Assembly: GCA_040880525.1 (NCBI GenBank)
Contig: JBBDIG010000040.1
Span: 1-64,000 of the forward strand
Length of the DNA: 64,000 nucleotides
DNA from: Bacteroidia bacterium
Lineage (GTDB): Bacteria > Bacteroidota > Bacteroidia > CAILMK01 > JBBDIG01
Direction of reading: 5' to 3'
Shown: in pieces, positions 34,305 to 44,467 of the stretch
Position numbering within the stretch: the stretch's first letter is position 1
Layout of the letters: each line of letters begins with the position of its first letter
Made by a program: the position numbers and the translations under genes
Notes under the pieces: model-generated
What the model was told of the DNA's origin: nothing
The model's database searches: none
Seen by the model: the letters and a program-made list of their open reading frames with translations, nothing else

Positions 34305-34460
34305 ATGAAACCGGTTGATGTCTTAACCAGTACCATTATTTCTGTTCCCATCATAGAGGTTTCAGAGTATGCCTTCAACCCGGATAATACTCCAGAGTGG
34401 ATGATGAGAAAAGCAAATACCAAAGACCTTAAAAAACTTAAACAGATATTGGAACAATGA
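34305..34460 (+). pseudogene. Internally deleted SRPBCC-family gene (51 codons)
   Basis: The frame starts MKPVDVLTSTIISVPIIEVS...NPDNTPEW, which is the beginning of a SRPBCC/polyketide-cyclase-like protein, and then passes directly into RKANTKDLKKLKQILEQ, the usual last helix of the same family. About 90-100 central residues are missing, yet the frame is kept. It is therefore either a dead gene with an in-frame deletion or a mini-protein. Confidence 0.5.
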
Positions 34461-34505
34461 GCATTATCAAGTGCTAAAAATACTCTAAAGAAATAGCAAA
34501 TCAGA

Positions 34506-34547
34506 AGTAAAAATGGTCCAGCCACCTGACCAATGGCTATTTTTACT
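34506..34547. terminator. Bidirectional terminator-like hairpin
   Basis: Outer arms AGTAAAAAT/ATTTTTACT and inner arms AGCCA/TGGCT form a long stem between two converging gene remnants. Confidence 0.5.
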
Positions 34548-34725
34548 AATTGTTTTCCTTCCCAAACCAGAAGCGGTAGCCGGCCCGAAAGCCTAACCTA
34601 ACAACACTAACTGCATGCGGAGCCTGAAACCTACGGTAGTCGATACCGAGATGAAGCCCTTTCCTCATTACCGCCTCCGCAGAACCTTTAAACACCCAAG
34701 GCTGATGCACTCTGGTTTCTGTGCG
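34546..34725 (-). pseudogene. C-terminal fragment of an outer-membrane beta-barrel protein
   Basis: Fifty-nine open codons with no start. The end is VSVVRLGFRAGYRFWFGKEN, with the alternating aromatic/hydrophobic pattern and the near-terminal Phe of barrel proteins; before it comes GLHLGIDYRRFQAPHA. A stop lies immediately upstream in frame. The remainder of 34726-34907 shows no gene. Confidence 0.45.
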
Positions 34726-34877
34726 TCAGGATATAATATGCCAGGCCCCATTAATAGGGGCGGAAGCAGATATGAAAAATCGGAAAGTAGTTGGTGGTTT
34801 CGTGAATATTCCGAAATTGCCATCCTGTAGCCAAATCATAAAATATGGAACCGTAGGGTATAATTGCCGTCTTATAT

Positions 34878-34885
34878 TACATTTG
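34878..34885 (+). promoter_or_regulatory. -7 box TACATTTG upstream of the barrel lipoprotein
   Basis: Exact TAnnTTTG match ending 22 bases before the ATG at 34908. Confidence 0.45.
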
Positions 34886-34907
34886 AACTAACAAACACAA
34901 AAACAGG

Positions 34908-35660
34908 ATGAAAACTAAATTATCTTTTTACCTGCTACTTATAGCGTTTACACTGAGCCTGAGCAGTTGTTACAACGTCTATATACCGAACATGCACAAT
35001 GCGAGTTTGATAAAGGAAGCCGAAGAATTAAAAGTAACAGCAAACCCGGCCAACCTGCAGGTTGCCTACTCGCCTGTTGAAAATTTTCTTGTTGTAGGAA
35101 ATGGCTTCTATAAAAACAACAATTCATTAGATGGAGATCTTGATTTTAATTACCGTGCCAGGCGCTTTTTTGCTGAGGGTGGCTTAGGATTATATCAGCC
35201 ATTTGGGGATGAAGGAGTTTTTGAAATAATTGGAGGTGGCGGTGTAGGCTCAGTTGAGTTTGGTGATAATTTCAATCCTAAAAGTGCGGAATTTCGTTTT
35301 AAAGCCAACAATAATAAGTTTTTCGTTCAGCCCTCCATTGGTTATGTTGATAAAAATATTGAAATCGGTTTTTCTTTAAGGGCAGTTGGACTGCAATTTC
35401 ACTCTATTGAGGAAGATAGTTTTCCTTTATCCGAACTGGAGTTTTTTCAACTGCATAGATTGGACGAAGCAATGTTTTTCTTTTTAGAACCTGCAATAAC
35501 AGTACGTGCAGGGATTGAGTGGGTTAAAGGGCATTTTCAGTTGATGTATGTGAACAATTTAACCGGTGTTCCTGTACACCACAAGGTAATAGCGGCAAAT
35601 TTGGGGGTGACGTTTAACCTGGCTCCTCGGTATAAAAAGGACAAAACTCCGGAACAGTGA
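34908..35660 (+). CDS. Outer-membrane-type lipoprotein of unknown function
   Basis: A 250-residue protein with lipoprotein signal MKTKLSFYLLLIAFTLSLSSC (lipobox Cys21). The mature part alternates glycine-rich turns with short beta strands (EGGLGLYQPFGDEGVFEIIGGGGVG, then FFVQPSIGYVDKNIEIGFSLRAVGL) and ends in LGVTFNLAP plus a charged tail, as in small outer-membrane barrels. I do not recognise a named family. It has its own -7 box. Confidence 0.6.
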   Translation: MKTKLSFYLLLIAFTLSLSSCYNVYIPNMHNASLIKEAEELKVTANPANLQVAYSPVENFLVVGNGFYKNNNSLDGDLDFNYRARRFFAEGGLGLYQPFGDEGVFEIIGGGGVGSVEFGDNFNPKSAEFRFKANNNKFFVQPSIGYVDKNIEIGFSLRAVGLQFHSIEEDSFPLSELEFFQLHRLDEAMFFFLEPAITVRAGIEWVKGHFQLMYVNNLTGVPVHHKVIAANLGVTFNLAPRYKKDKTPEQ

Positions 35661-35778
35661 TTGCGCTCAAAGCCAGCCATCGGTTTTTACATTAAAATTA
35701 TTGCTTTGGGTACTAATCATTCAAAGCAAATTTCATTTTGTACTGGTTGGGAAGGCCGGACAGCTAAGCAAAGTAAAA

Positions 35779-35786
35779 TACCTTTG
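35779..35786 (+). promoter_or_regulatory. -7 box TACCTTTG upstream of the 149-residue ORF
   Basis: Exact TAnnTTTG match ending 23 bases before the ATG at 35810, which supports that gene being real. Confidence 0.45.
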
Positions 35787-35809
35787 CAGGCAACAATGAA
35801 AGGCTAATT

Positions 35810-36259
35810 ATGACAAATGCTGAGTTTATAGACAGGCTGATCCATAATTTGATAACAATAGAAGCGGCAGGAAGAGTGGTCCTTGCACCGCAAACGTTGG
35901 TCAGCAACAACAAGGAACTTAATACGGTAGTAGAAAAGACCCTGATCTCGACTGGTTATTATCACGCCATTCCAGGCTTGCTCGCCAGGCTCTCGCGTTT
36001 CCTGGCTACAGAAAAGGGATATCTGGTTCTCGACCTTGAAAGCCCTGGCTACACAAATCTTTTGGGTGAGATTAAAAATGGTAGCAGCCAACTGGAAGAA
36101 GAGCTTGAGGAGCTTGAGGAGGAATCTGAAGTCATCTTTCCCGGACGAAATTTTACAGTCTCAGAATATGTAAAGGAAGTGTTGGATGATATTGCTTCAG
36201 AAGCCGAGAAGATAAAAGCTTGTGCTACCGTTCTGGAAGCGAAAGGACGCGTGAAGTGA
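35810..36259 (+). CDS. Hypothetical protein, helical, with acidic segment
   Basis: A 149-residue protein of unknown family. It has no signal peptide or membrane helix. It is rich in predicted helix; a Glu-rich heptad-like run (LEEELEELEEESE, about 94-106) lies between two more hydrophobic parts, and the last 40 residues (VSEYVKEVLDDIASEAEKI) look like an amphipathic helix pair. It has a promoter and sits alone between a lipoprotein and a convergent peptidase. Confidence 0.55.
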   Translation: MTNAEFIDRLIHNLITIEAAGRVVLAPQTLVSNNKELNTVVEKTLISTGYYHAIPGLLARLSRFLATEKGYLVLDLESPGYTNLLGEIKNGSSQLEEELEELEEESEVIFPGRNFTVSEYVKEVLDDIASEAEKIKACATVLEAKGRVK

Positions 36260-36308
36260 TTTGAATCATGAATACCAAACCGAGTTTGAAATTGCTGGAA
36301 CCTGATCG

Positions 36309-38648
36309 CTATCTCACGACAACTTTTTGCTGTGCCGTCCAGTCATATTGCCGCACCTCAAATAAATAAGTGCCTTTGCGGTAATCCTGTAATTGCACGA
36401 GCGTAGTTGTATCTCCGAGCTGCAGGTGCTGCCGGTCTACTTGTTTTCCACTCATATCAAAAATTGTGAGTGTGGCCATACCCGATACCGGGCTTTTGAT
36501 GCGTACCCAGCCTTCAGCCGGGTTGGGGAAAAGCTGCAACTGTCCGCGGCCTTTGGGTTCTTCAACGCTTGCTGCAATGTCGCGATATCCGATTACGTAT
36601 TCCCCCTGTTTCAGATCATTGATGATGATCTTGCCCCGCTTATCTGTTTTTAAAATCATCTCTTTTTCATAATCAGGATATTCTGTCCAATTCTGAGAAG
36701 GAGAGGAGCGATAAAGCAAAACCAGGCTGTCTTCAGTTGATATATCAAGTGTATGATCCAGATAGCCACCTGCTATGGTGCGGCCCTCATAAGGAATCGT
36801 GGCGGTTGCCTCAAATTGGATGGGCCATACCCCGCTCACGGAATAATAGCGATAGTCAGAAATACGAATTCCAGGATTCTGGCCTTTGAAGGGATCTGCA
36901 GCCACCCAATTATGTTCCACCAAGAGGAAAGCAGAATCGGTGATTGATTCCACATCTATTTCCATAAGTGCATCTGAAAACTCGTAAACGCCTTTTTCTG
37001 CAATTATTTTATGCTGGCGGGTTTTTGCATCGCTCAGTTTGCCGTCAATATTTACACCGGCAAATACAGGTTCAAATGGAATATTTACTTGCGTTTCTAT
37101 GCCGTTTCCACTCAACATTATTGTCTCTACATGCATCTTCCAGTCGCTGCTCATAAATACCAATTCCAGCGGGACATTGGTGAAATTATGGTCAGCAAAC
37201 CGCAGCTTCTGGCGCAGGTTTACGGTAATATCGTATCCGGTGGAACTTTGTGAACTGCTCCATTTTTCAATACTGAAATGCGCAAACCCGGCTTGAAATA
37301 TCCAGTCATTAAAGAAATGCTGGAGATCTACGCCCGTGTGCCGGGAAAGAAAATCCCTGAGATCTGCGGATGAAGCATTTTTAAAAGCAAAAGAATCCTG
37401 ATATAATTTAAGGGCCGGGAAAAATTTTGCATCTCCAATATAATTACGAAGTGTATGCACCATGTCAGCTCCTTTATTATAAACATGTGTTCCGTAAGTA
37501 TGCTCATGTCCTACAGGCGAAACGGGGAGCGGTTGTTCATCGCCAAGATCAGTATGCGCATATCGCAACACCTGGAGATGATTCGCCCGTACATATTCCC
37601 GGTAGGCTTCAGCGCCATTCAAATGTTCAAAAAACAAAGCTTCAGACCAGGAAGCCCAACCTTCGTTCAGCCACATATCTTCGGCTGTTGCGCAGGTAAC
37701 ATGATCGCCCCACCAGTGGTGTGAAAGCTCATGTGCCCAAAGGCTTTCGTAGGCGAGCGTGCCATCTGTCGCAAACCTGGGATAAGCAATGTTTGTAGCG
37801 TGTTCCATCGCTCCTCCGGTAAATGGTACTACACAAAATCCAACGCGCTCAAAGGGTTGCGGACCATAGGCATTCTCAAATGCAAGCAATCCCCGGGGCA
37901 GGTTCTCAAAGGATTTCCGTGCCTTGCCGGTGTCCTCGGGATGTGCAGCCACGGAAACCGGGAAAGTGGATGCTATGCCGGTATAGGGAAAATAGACTTC
38001 ATGATAATTGGCAATGGCTACTGAAGCAAGATAAGTAGGAATAGAGTCGCGCAGATTCCAATTCCAGGTGCTGGTGCCATTGCCGTGATTCGTTACGTTT
38101 TCCAGGCTTCCATTGCAAAAAGCTTTGAGATTTGAATCGGTAAGAATGGCAAAAGTGTAAGTTGCTTTATCTTCAAAATTGTCGCGGCACGGAAACCATG
38201 CCCGGCCAAAATTATGAGGATCCACCTCGAAACCGACTCCCAGGTTCCAGGCATATCCATCCTGTATTGTATTGAAGTAAAAACCGCCCCATCTGGAGGG
38301 ATCCTGTGCAGGCGTTCCCTGATAATAAACAGCGATAGTGGCGGTATCACCGGGATTCATTGAAGCGGGAAGCAAAACCTGAAGATTGTCACCGGTATGG
38401 GAGAACGTAATTTTTTGCTGTCCCAGAAATATCGAATCCACAGTAAGAGAGGAGAGATGCAGGTTTACCTCATCGAGATTCTGGTTGGTTTTAAAAGAAA
38501 TATTACAACGTGCCGTAAAAGTTTTTGCAGATAGCTGCGGAAACTGCATCGCAATATGATAATGCTGCACGTCAACCGAATCAAACACCTGGCTGAAAGC
38601 AAAAGGAGAGGAGAGGAGCAAGATGGCCAACGGCAGGGAGAATTTCAT
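36309..38648 (-). CDS. M1-family aminopeptidase exported by T9SS
   Basis: A 779-residue secreted peptidase. Signal peptide MKFSLPLAILLLSSPFAFSQ, M1 beta-domain, the substrate motif GGAMEHATNIAY (GAMEN-like, with His in place of Asn) and zinc site HELSHHWWGDHVTCATAEDMWLNEG-type block (HEXXH-X18-E, about 308-331). The C-terminal 75 residues are a T9SS sorting domain (LFPNPAEGWVRIKSP, then KGTYLFEVRQ and VVVR). It should act on peptides outside the cell or on the cell surface, complementing the periplasmic lipoprotein M1 peptidase at 17.2 kb. Confidence 0.88.
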   Translation of the reverse strand: MKFSLPLAILLLSSPFAFSQVFDSVDVQHYHIAMQFPQLSAKTFTARCNISFKTNQNLDEVNLHLSSLTVDSIFLGQQKITFSHTGDNLQVLLPASMNPGDTATIAVYYQGTPAQDPSRWGGFYFNTIQDGYAWNLGVGFEVDPHNFGRAWFPCRDNFEDKATYTFAILTDSNLKAFCNGSLENVTNHGNGTSTWNWNLRDSIPTYLASVAIANYHEVYFPYTGIASTFPVSVAAHPEDTGKARKSFENLPRGLLAFENAYGPQPFERVGFCVVPFTGGAMEHATNIAYPRFATDGTLAYESLWAHELSHHWWGDHVTCATAEDMWLNEGWASWSEALFFEHLNGAEAYREYVRANHLQVLRYAHTDLGDEQPLPVSPVGHEHTYGTHVYNKGADMVHTLRNYIGDAKFFPALKLYQDSFAFKNASSADLRDFLSRHTGVDLQHFFNDWIFQAGFAHFSIEKWSSSQSSTGYDITVNLRQKLRFADHNFTNVPLELVFMSSDWKMHVETIMLSGNGIETQVNIPFEPVFAGVNIDGKLSDAKTRQHKIIAEKGVYEFSDALMEIDVESITDSAFLLVEHNWVAADPFKGQNPGIRISDYRYYSVSGVWPIQFEATATIPYEGRTIAGGYLDHTLDISTEDSLVLLYRSSPSQNWTEYPDYEKEMILKTDKRGKIIINDLKQGEYVIGYRDIAASVEEPKGRGQLQLFPNPAEGWVRIKSPVSGMATLTIFDMSGKQVDRQHLQLGDTTTLVQLQDYRKGTYLFEVRQYDWTAQQKVVVR

Positions 38649-38892
38649 TTTTATAATTATTTTGAATTAAGCTCCAAAATTAAAGAACATGAAGATGCAA
38701 AGAGGCAGGCTTTACTTCTGATATGAGAATTCCAACAGATCCGGGGTTTTCAGGCTGAACATTTAAATTGTAATTAGCCGGCCTGTTCCTTTAATTCCAA
38801 TCCGGAAGAAGGAGCGGGGCAGTATGCTGATCTTTTCCACAACTTGTGCAATAAAACCCACAAACGGACAGGGTCAGGTGGCTTTTTCGGGG

Positions 38893-38900
38893 TACTTTTG
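38893..38900 (+). promoter_or_regulatory. -7 box TACTTTTG upstream of gyrA
   Basis: Exact TAnnTTTG match ending 47 bases before the gyrA ATG. Confidence 0.45.
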
Positions 38901-38947
38901 TGAAGTTTTTCAAATCAAATTTATTCATCAAACTTTTTACGAGATAA

Positions 38948-41527
38948 ATGGCAGAAGGCGAAAAGATCATCCCGATCAATATTGAAGAAGAAATGCGCTC
39001 AGCGTACATTGACTATTCGATGTCCGTAATTGTTTCACGAGCGTTGCCTGATGTGCGTGATGGACTGAAACCTGTACACAGGCGGGTGCTTTATGCAATG
39101 ACCGAGTTAGGGCTTGGATTTAACCGTCCTTACAAAAAGTCCGCGCGTATAGTGGGGGAAGTGCTGGGTAAATATCACCCTCATGGCGACTCAGCAGTTT
39201 ATGACACTATGGTTCGGATGGCGCAGGAATGGAGTATGCGTTACCGTCTTGTTGACGGCCAGGGAAACTTTGGCTCTGTGGATGGCGACCCTCCGGCAGC
39301 CATGCGTTACACAGAAGCCCGCCTCTCCCGGATTGCTGAAGAATTGCTCACTGACCTTGATAAAAACACGGTTGATTTCCGGCCCAACTTTGACGAATCA
39401 CTCAAGGAGCCGGTCGTTCTTCCTGCAGGCTTTCCAAATCTTCTTGCAAACGGTGGATCCGGGATCGCTGTGGGAATGGCCACGAATATGGCGCCCCACA
39501 ATCTTTCTGAAGTCCTGGATGGCACCATCGCCTACATTGATAATAACGACATCACCATTGAAGAACTGATGCAGTTCATCAAGGCTCCGGATTTCCCTAC
39601 AGGTGGAATAATTTATGGCTATGATGGTGTAAAACGCGCCTTCGAGACCGGCAGAGGCCGGGTGATGATGCGGGGTAAAACCAACATTGAACCTTCTGAA
39701 AAAGGATCAGATAAAATCATCGTAACGGAATTGCCCTTCCAGGTGAACAAAGCGAACATGATCAAGGCCACCGCTGAACTCGTAAAAAGTGGCGTTATCG
39801 AGGGGATATCTGCAGTTAATGATGAAAGTGATCGTAGCGGATACCGCGTGGTGTATGAGGTTAGGAGAGATGCGGTTAGCAACGTGGTGTTGAATCAACT
39901 ATTCAAGTACACACAGTTGCAAAGCAGTTTCAGCATCAACAATGTGGCGCTGGTAAAGGGTCGCCCCATTGTGCTGAACCTGAAGGATATGGTGAAGTAT
40001 TATGTGGAGCACCGCCATGAAGTGATCGTGAGGCGCACACAATATGAACTTGACGAGGCCGAAAAACGTGCGCACATCCTGCAGGGGCTTATTATCGCAA
40101 TAGATAACCTGGACGAGGTGATCAACCTGATCCGCGGCAGCCGTACACCCGATGAGGCACGGGAGGGGCTTATGAGCCGCTTCGAACTCTCTGAAATACA
40201 AGCCAAGGCAATACTTGATCTGAGGCTGCAAAAGCTTACTGGCCTGGAGCGAGACAAGTTGAAGGATGAGTATAATGAATTAATGAAAACCATCGAATAC
40301 CTTAAAAGTGTGCTGGAAAATAAGGAACTCCGGATGCAGATCATTAAGGATGAATTGACTGAGACCAAAAAGAAATTCGGGGATGAAAGACGAACGGAAG
40401 TTCTTTTTACAAATGAAGATATTTCGATAGAAGACCTGATCCCTAATGAAGAGATGGTGGTGACCATCAGCCACATGGGCTACATGAAACGCACACCGCT
40501 GGCAGATTATAAATCGCAGGGCAGGGGAGGTCGCGGCAGCAAAGGCGCAGGCTTCAGGCAGGAGGATTTTACCGAGTATCTGTTTGTTGCCTTTACCCAT
40601 AATTACATGCTATTTTTTACGGAAAAAGGCAGATGCTTCTGGATGAAGGTTTGGGAAATACCGGAAGGCACCCGGACCACAAAGGGCCGAGCCGTACAAA
40701 ACCTCTTGTATATTGAACCGGATGATAAGATCCGGGCCGTCATTCCGGTAAATAATCTTGAGAATGAGGAATACCTGAACAATAATTTCATTCTTTTCTG
40801 TACGGAAAAAGGCATCATCAAGAAAACTCCGCTCGAAGCCTACAGCCGTCCACGTATTAAAGGAATCAATGCAATTACTATAGATGAGGATGACCAGCTC
40901 TTGGAAGTAGCATTAACCAGTGGAAATTCTGAGGTGATGATAGCTTCAACTTCAGGCCAGGCAATCCGCTTCCACGAAAGCGCGATCAGGCCAATGGGAC
41001 GCACCGCCAGGGGAGTGATCGGGATCAGGCTCAGCGGCAAGAAAGATGATAAAGTAATTGGAATGGTGAGCGTTGCCGATGAAGAATCTACAGTAATGGT
41101 GGTAAGCGAAAAAGGCTACGGAAAGCGATCGCAAGTTGGAGATTACCGCATTACCAACCGTGGGGCAAAGGGCGTGAAGACGTTGCAGATCACGGATAAA
41201 ACGGGCAAACTGATTGCTATTAAGAATGTTACTGATCAGGATGATCTTATGATCATTAATAAATCCGGTATTACTATCAGAATTGCAATGGACAAACTCA
41301 GGACGATTGGCCGCGCCACGCAGGGCGTAAGGCTCATCCGGTTGGGTGCCAAAGATGAAATCGCTTCCGTGGCGAAAGTCGCACGCGAAGAAGAGGAGGA
41401 ACTGGCCGCTGAAGGAGAAATAGAAGGAGAAGTCATCGAATTAAGCAATGAAGAAATTTCTCCTGATGAACCAGAAAATGAGAACCCGGATGAAACCGGA
41501 TCAGAAGACGAAGAAAGTAATAACTAA
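38948..41527 (+). CDS. gyrA: DNA gyrase subunit A
   Basis: An 859-residue type IIA topoisomerase subunit that cuts and rejoins DNA with GyrB to introduce negative supercoils. Catalytic Tyr121 lies in AMRYTEARL. The quinolone-determining region [17 protein letters not shown] has Ser82 and Asp86, the wild-type (sensitive) residues. The C-terminal beta-pinwheel carries a GyrA-box-like GRGGRGSKG (about 522-530), which favours gyrase over ParC. The last 40 residues are strongly acidic. The TPR gene follows 27 bp later, a pairing I have seen as common in this phylum. Confidence 0.96.
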   Translation: MAEGEKIIPINIEEEMRSAYIDYSMSVIVSRALPDVRDGLKPVHRRVLYAMTELGLGFNRPYKKSARIVGEVLGKYHPHGDSAVYDTMVRMAQEWSMRYRLVDGQGNFGSVDGDPPAAMRYTEARLSRIAEELLTDLDKNTVDFRPNFDESLKEPVVLPAGFPNLLANGGSGIAVGMATNMAPHNLSEVLDGTIAYIDNNDITIEELMQFIKAPDFPTGGIIYGYDGVKRAFETGRGRVMMRGKTNIEPSEKGSDKIIVTELPFQVNKANMIKATAELVKSGVIEGISAVNDESDRSGYRVVYEVRRDAVSNVVLNQLFKYTQLQSSFSINNVALVKGRPIVLNLKDMVKYYVEHRHEVIVRRTQYELDEAEKRAHILQGLIIAIDNLDEVINLIRGSRTPDEAREGLMSRFELSEIQAKAILDLRLQKLTGLERDKLKDEYNELMKTIEYLKSVLENKELRMQIIKDELTETKKKFGDERRTEVLFTNEDISIEDLIPNEEMVVTISHMGYMKRTPLADYKSQGRGGRGSKGAGFRQEDFTEYLFVAFTHNYMLFFTEKGRCFWMKVWEIPEGTRTTKGRAVQNLLYIEPDDKIRAVIPVNNLENEEYLNNNFILFCTEKGIIKKTPLEAYSRPRIKGINAITIDEDDQLLEVALTSGNSEVMIASTSGQAIRFHESAIRPMGRTARGVIGIRLSGKKDDKVIGMVSVADEESTVMVVSEKGYGKRSQVGDYRITNRGAKGVKTLQITDKTGKLIAIKNVTDQDDLMIINKSGITIRIAMDKLRTIGRATQGVRLIRLGAKDEIASVAKVAREEEEELAAEGEIEGEVIELSNEEISPDEPENENPDETGSEDEESNN

Positions 41528-41554
41528 TCAAATCCATTTCAAACCGACAACGTT

Positions 41555-42691
41555 ATGAAAAGCACTTTTGCCTTACTGTTTTTCCTGGGTATTGTATCAA
41601 TAGCCTCAGCACAAAACAGTAAAAGAACTTCCGCCTATTTATCATTACAAAATGGTCAGACCGAAAATGCCATAGCATTGATTGAGGAAGCCATTAAGCA
41701 TGAAAAAACGGCTGAAGATCCTAAAACCTGGTACTACCGTGGCCTTATTTATACCACTGCGATGGGCAATGAGGAAATGAGAGAGAAGTATCCTAATCTG
41801 ACGGATCTTGCCTTTGAATCTTATCTCACTGCAAGGAAGTATGATGAGAAAGAAAAGTTTGACAAGGAAATAAATGAGAACCTGAAGCAATTGCTGATAG
41901 ATGCCTACAATACCGGAGCAAAGGCGTATACAGATAAGGATTTCAAGGCTGCGTCTCAGGCATTTGAATCTTATCTTGCAATGAGCAAAAAGGTAAATCC
42001 TGATCAGATAGATACGGCCGCTATTTTTTATACAGCACAGGCGTATGTAATTGAAAAGGATATGGAAAATGCCCAGCGAACCCTGAAGAAATTGGCTGAG
42101 CTGGATTACCAGGATCCGTGGGTATATTCCTCATTACACCAGATGGAACTCAATGATGGCGATACCGCAGAGGCCATTAAATACATCGAACAAGGAAGAA
42201 AATTTTTTCCGGAAGATGTGTTACTCAGCAACATGGAGGTGAATTTATATTTAAAACTTGGCCAGACGGATGTGCTGATTGAAAAGCTCCGGAAAGCATC
42301 AGAACTTGATCGGTCCAACACCAGTATTTTAGTGGCTCTTGCCAATGTTTACGACAAAGCGGGCAAAATTGACAGCGCAATAATGATCAACCGCAGAGCG
42401 CTGGCAAGAGAACCCAATAACTTTGAAGCTAACTACAACCTGGGCATAATTTACTATAACCAGGGTGTTGAGATCGTAAATCAAGAGCTGAATGAAACCA
42501 ATATTCAAAAGGCAAATCAATTAAAGGCTGAATACAAAGAGATTTTCTCCGAAGCTTTGCCTTACCTGGAAAAGGCACATGAAATAGATCCTGAAGATAA
42601 AAATACAATGATATCGCTCAGAGAAATTTATTTGAGGCTTGATAAAAGAGAAAAAGCTGAGGCGCTGAATGCTTTGATGCAGGAAAAGTAA
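41555..42691 (+). CDS. Secreted tetratricopeptide-repeat protein
   Basis: A 378-residue protein with a signal peptide (MKSTFALLFFLGIVSIASAQ) and about six TPR-like helical pairs across the mature part, for example QTENAIALIEEAIKHE, KAASQAFESYLAMSK, AEAIKYIEQGRKFFPED and IDSAIMINRRALAREPNNFEANYNLGIIYYNQG. It should act as a periplasmic protein-interaction scaffold. It is cotranscribed with gyrA and ended by a strong terminator. Confidence 0.82.
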   Translation: MKSTFALLFFLGIVSIASAQNSKRTSAYLSLQNGQTENAIALIEEAIKHEKTAEDPKTWYYRGLIYTTAMGNEEMREKYPNLTDLAFESYLTARKYDEKEKFDKEINENLKQLLIDAYNTGAKAYTDKDFKAASQAFESYLAMSKKVNPDQIDTAAIFYTAQAYVIEKDMENAQRTLKKLAELDYQDPWVYSSLHQMELNDGDTAEAIKYIEQGRKFFPEDVLLSNMEVNLYLKLGQTDVLIEKLRKASELDRSNTSILVALANVYDKAGKIDSAIMINRRALAREPNNFEANYNLGIIYYNQGVEIVNQELNETNIQKANQLKAEYKEIFSEALPYLEKAHEIDPEDKNTMISLREIYLRLDKREKAEALNALMQEK

Positions 42692-42710
42692 CTGGTTTCA
42701 AAACTTTAAC

Positions 42711-42749
42711 AAAACCACCTGAACGTGTTGTAGTTCAGGTGGTTTTGTT
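42711..42749 (+). terminator. Rho-independent terminator of gyrA-TPR operon
   Basis: Perfect 14-bp stem AAAACCACCTGAAC / GTTCAGGTGGTTTT with an 8-base loop. Confidence 0.88.
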
Positions 42750-42872
42750 GTTATAAGTGAAAAATTCAATTGTTATATAATTTATATTATGTTAAGTTGA
42801 TATTTGAATAAAGCAAGCGTATCTCTGACCAACATGATCCCTCTCTCTTACTAAAAGCACTGCTTACTTTCA

Positions 42873-43094
42873 TTATTGCTCAAAATCTTCCATTACATCC
42901 GGAAAGTTCTTATCCGTTATTTTCTTTATTCTAAGCTCCGCATCATCAAGATAATCCTGACAGTTTCTTATCAACTCTGTAGCTTCTTCAAAAAGCGCCA
43001 GGCTTTCCTCAAGTCCCATTTCAGCATTTTGCATTGCCTCTGTAATTTCATTTATTCGTTTAATCTGCTCCTCAAAACTTCTTTTCTTTTTCAT
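42873..43094 (-). CDS. xseB: Exodeoxyribonuclease VII small subunit
   Basis: Seventy-three residues, mostly two helices. The family pattern is FEEQIKRINEITEAMQNAEMGLEESLALFEEATELIRNCQ. It binds the large subunit, several copies per XseA, to form the single-strand-specific exonuclease VII. The start overlaps the xseA stop by four bases. Confidence 0.9.
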   Translation of the reverse strand: MKKKRSFEEQIKRINEITEAMQNAEMGLEESLALFEEATELIRNCQDYLDDAELRIKKITDKNFPDVMEDFEQ

Positions 43095-44359
43095 TTTCTT
43101 AATCGTTTAATCCGGGTAACCTCTGAAAATATCCTGCCTCGGGCAGTTACAGTTTCCAGTTCATCGGCCACAGCCACATTGCCAATTGATTTTATGATCT
43201 TTCCGTCTTTCAGCGTCAGCGAATATCCTCTTTCCAGGTTTTGTTTCACGTCCAATAACTCTATTCGTTGCGCCAACACTGCCAGGTGATGCTTTTCTGA
43301 AACTAATTTGTTTCTCATTAAGGTTGTTATCGTTTCCTGCTTTTTCTTTAGTTGGGCTTTCATCCCATCGCACTTCAGAATCGCCTTAAAATAACGCAAC
43401 TCTGACCTTTTTTGCCCCAATACCTTTTCTGCGAGGAAGGAAAGTTTCCGTTGTTCCTCATCCAGTTTCTGGCTATACTCCTTTACAAGTCTCTCAGACT
43501 GCCGTCTCAGCAGCAATTCTGCATTGGAAAGGTAATTCATCAATTCCTTTGCATCCGGCACTGCAATTTCCGCAGCAGCCGTAGGTGTTGAAGCACGATA
43601 ATCTGCAACAAAATCAGCGATGGTAAAATCTGATTCATGTCCCACTGCACTTATTACCGGGAGCCGCGAAGCAGCAATTGTTCGCGCCAGGGTTTCATCA
43701 TTAAAACAAAACAATTCTTCAAAGGAGCCGCCTCCCCGGGTCAGAATAATTAATTCCAGCCCTGATATCTGGTTCAGTACTTCAACACTTCTGCACATAT
43801 CTCGGGAAGCCGCTATTCCTTGCACCAGCGTAGGCAACAGCACGACTTCAATATGAGGAAATTTCGTCCTGAAAACTCTGATCATATCATGAATTACCGC
43901 GCCCTGGGCAGAAGTAGCAATTCCGATTTTATGGGGCAAAAAAGGCAAAGGACGCTTTCGGGCGGCTTCAAAAAGTCCTTCTTTTTCAAGTTTTTCTTTT
44001 AAGCGGAGATATTGCTGGTATAAGTCCCCTACCCCGGTTTTTCTTATTTCAGAAACCAAAAACTGATACCTGCCTTGCGCCTGGTAAACCGAAAATGACC
44101 CACGCACCACCACCATTTCTCCTCTGTCCAGATCAGGCATTTTGAAGGCGGTACGGCCGGTCTTGAACATTACACAAGATAATTGGCTCGCGGGGTCTTT
44201 TAAAGAAAAGTAAAGATGCCCGGATTGAGCTCGGGTAAATTGTGATACCTCTCCTTTTATAAAAATATCCTGCAAGGAATCTTCTTCTTCCAGTAATTCT
44301 TTTACAAAAGATGTAATTTCAGTTACGGAATATACAAAGGCAAAAAGATCTTGCTGCAT
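43091..44359 (-). CDS. xseA: Exodeoxyribonuclease VII large subunit
   Basis: A 422-residue protein. An N-terminal OB-fold (about 8-105; FIKGEVSQFTRAQSGHLYFSLKD) is followed by the catalytic domain with IGIATSAQGAVIHDM, LTRGGGSFEELFCFNDE and SAVGHESDFTIADFVADYRASTPTAAAE, which hold the conserved catalytic residues, and a long C-terminal coiled coil. It degrades single-stranded DNA in repair. Operon with xseB by a 4-base overlap. Confidence 0.95.
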   Translation of the reverse strand: MQQDLFAFVYSVTEITSFVKELLEEEDSLQDIFIKGEVSQFTRAQSGHLYFSLKDPASQLSCVMFKTGRTAFKMPDLDRGEMVVVRGSFSVYQAQGRYQFLVSEIRKTGVGDLYQQYLRLKEKLEKEGLFEAARKRPLPFLPHKIGIATSAQGAVIHDMIRVFRTKFPHIEVVLLPTLVQGIAASRDMCRSVEVLNQISGLELIILTRGGGSFEELFCFNDETLARTIAASRLPVISAVGHESDFTIADFVADYRASTPTAAAEIAVPDAKELMNYLSNAELLLRRQSERLVKEYSQKLDEEQRKLSFLAEKVLGQKRSELRYFKAILKCDGMKAQLKKKQETITTLMRNKLVSEKHHLAVLAQRIELLDVKQNLERGYSLTLKDGKIIKSIGNVAVADELETVTARGRIFSEVTRIKRLRK

Positions 44360-44410
44360 AAAAGAAGATTAGGAAGTAACAGGTTTAAGAGATACCATAA
44401 TGAACAGATA

Positions 44411-44450
44411 AAAAAAGGCCATATCCTGAATATTCAGAATATGGCCTTTT
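44411..44450. terminator. Bidirectional terminator hairpin
   Basis: AAAAGGCCATAT and ATATGGCCTTTT flank an inner CTGAATATTCAG palindrome. It has A and T tracts on both sides and ends the AT-hook gene on the minus strand. Confidence 0.8.
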
Positions 44451-44467
44451 GCTGTAACAAAAAATCA

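Noticed and set aside
39999-40600. Several long minus-strand frames opposite gyrA
   Set aside because: Serine/arginine-rich shadows typical of antisense frames over a long conserved gene.
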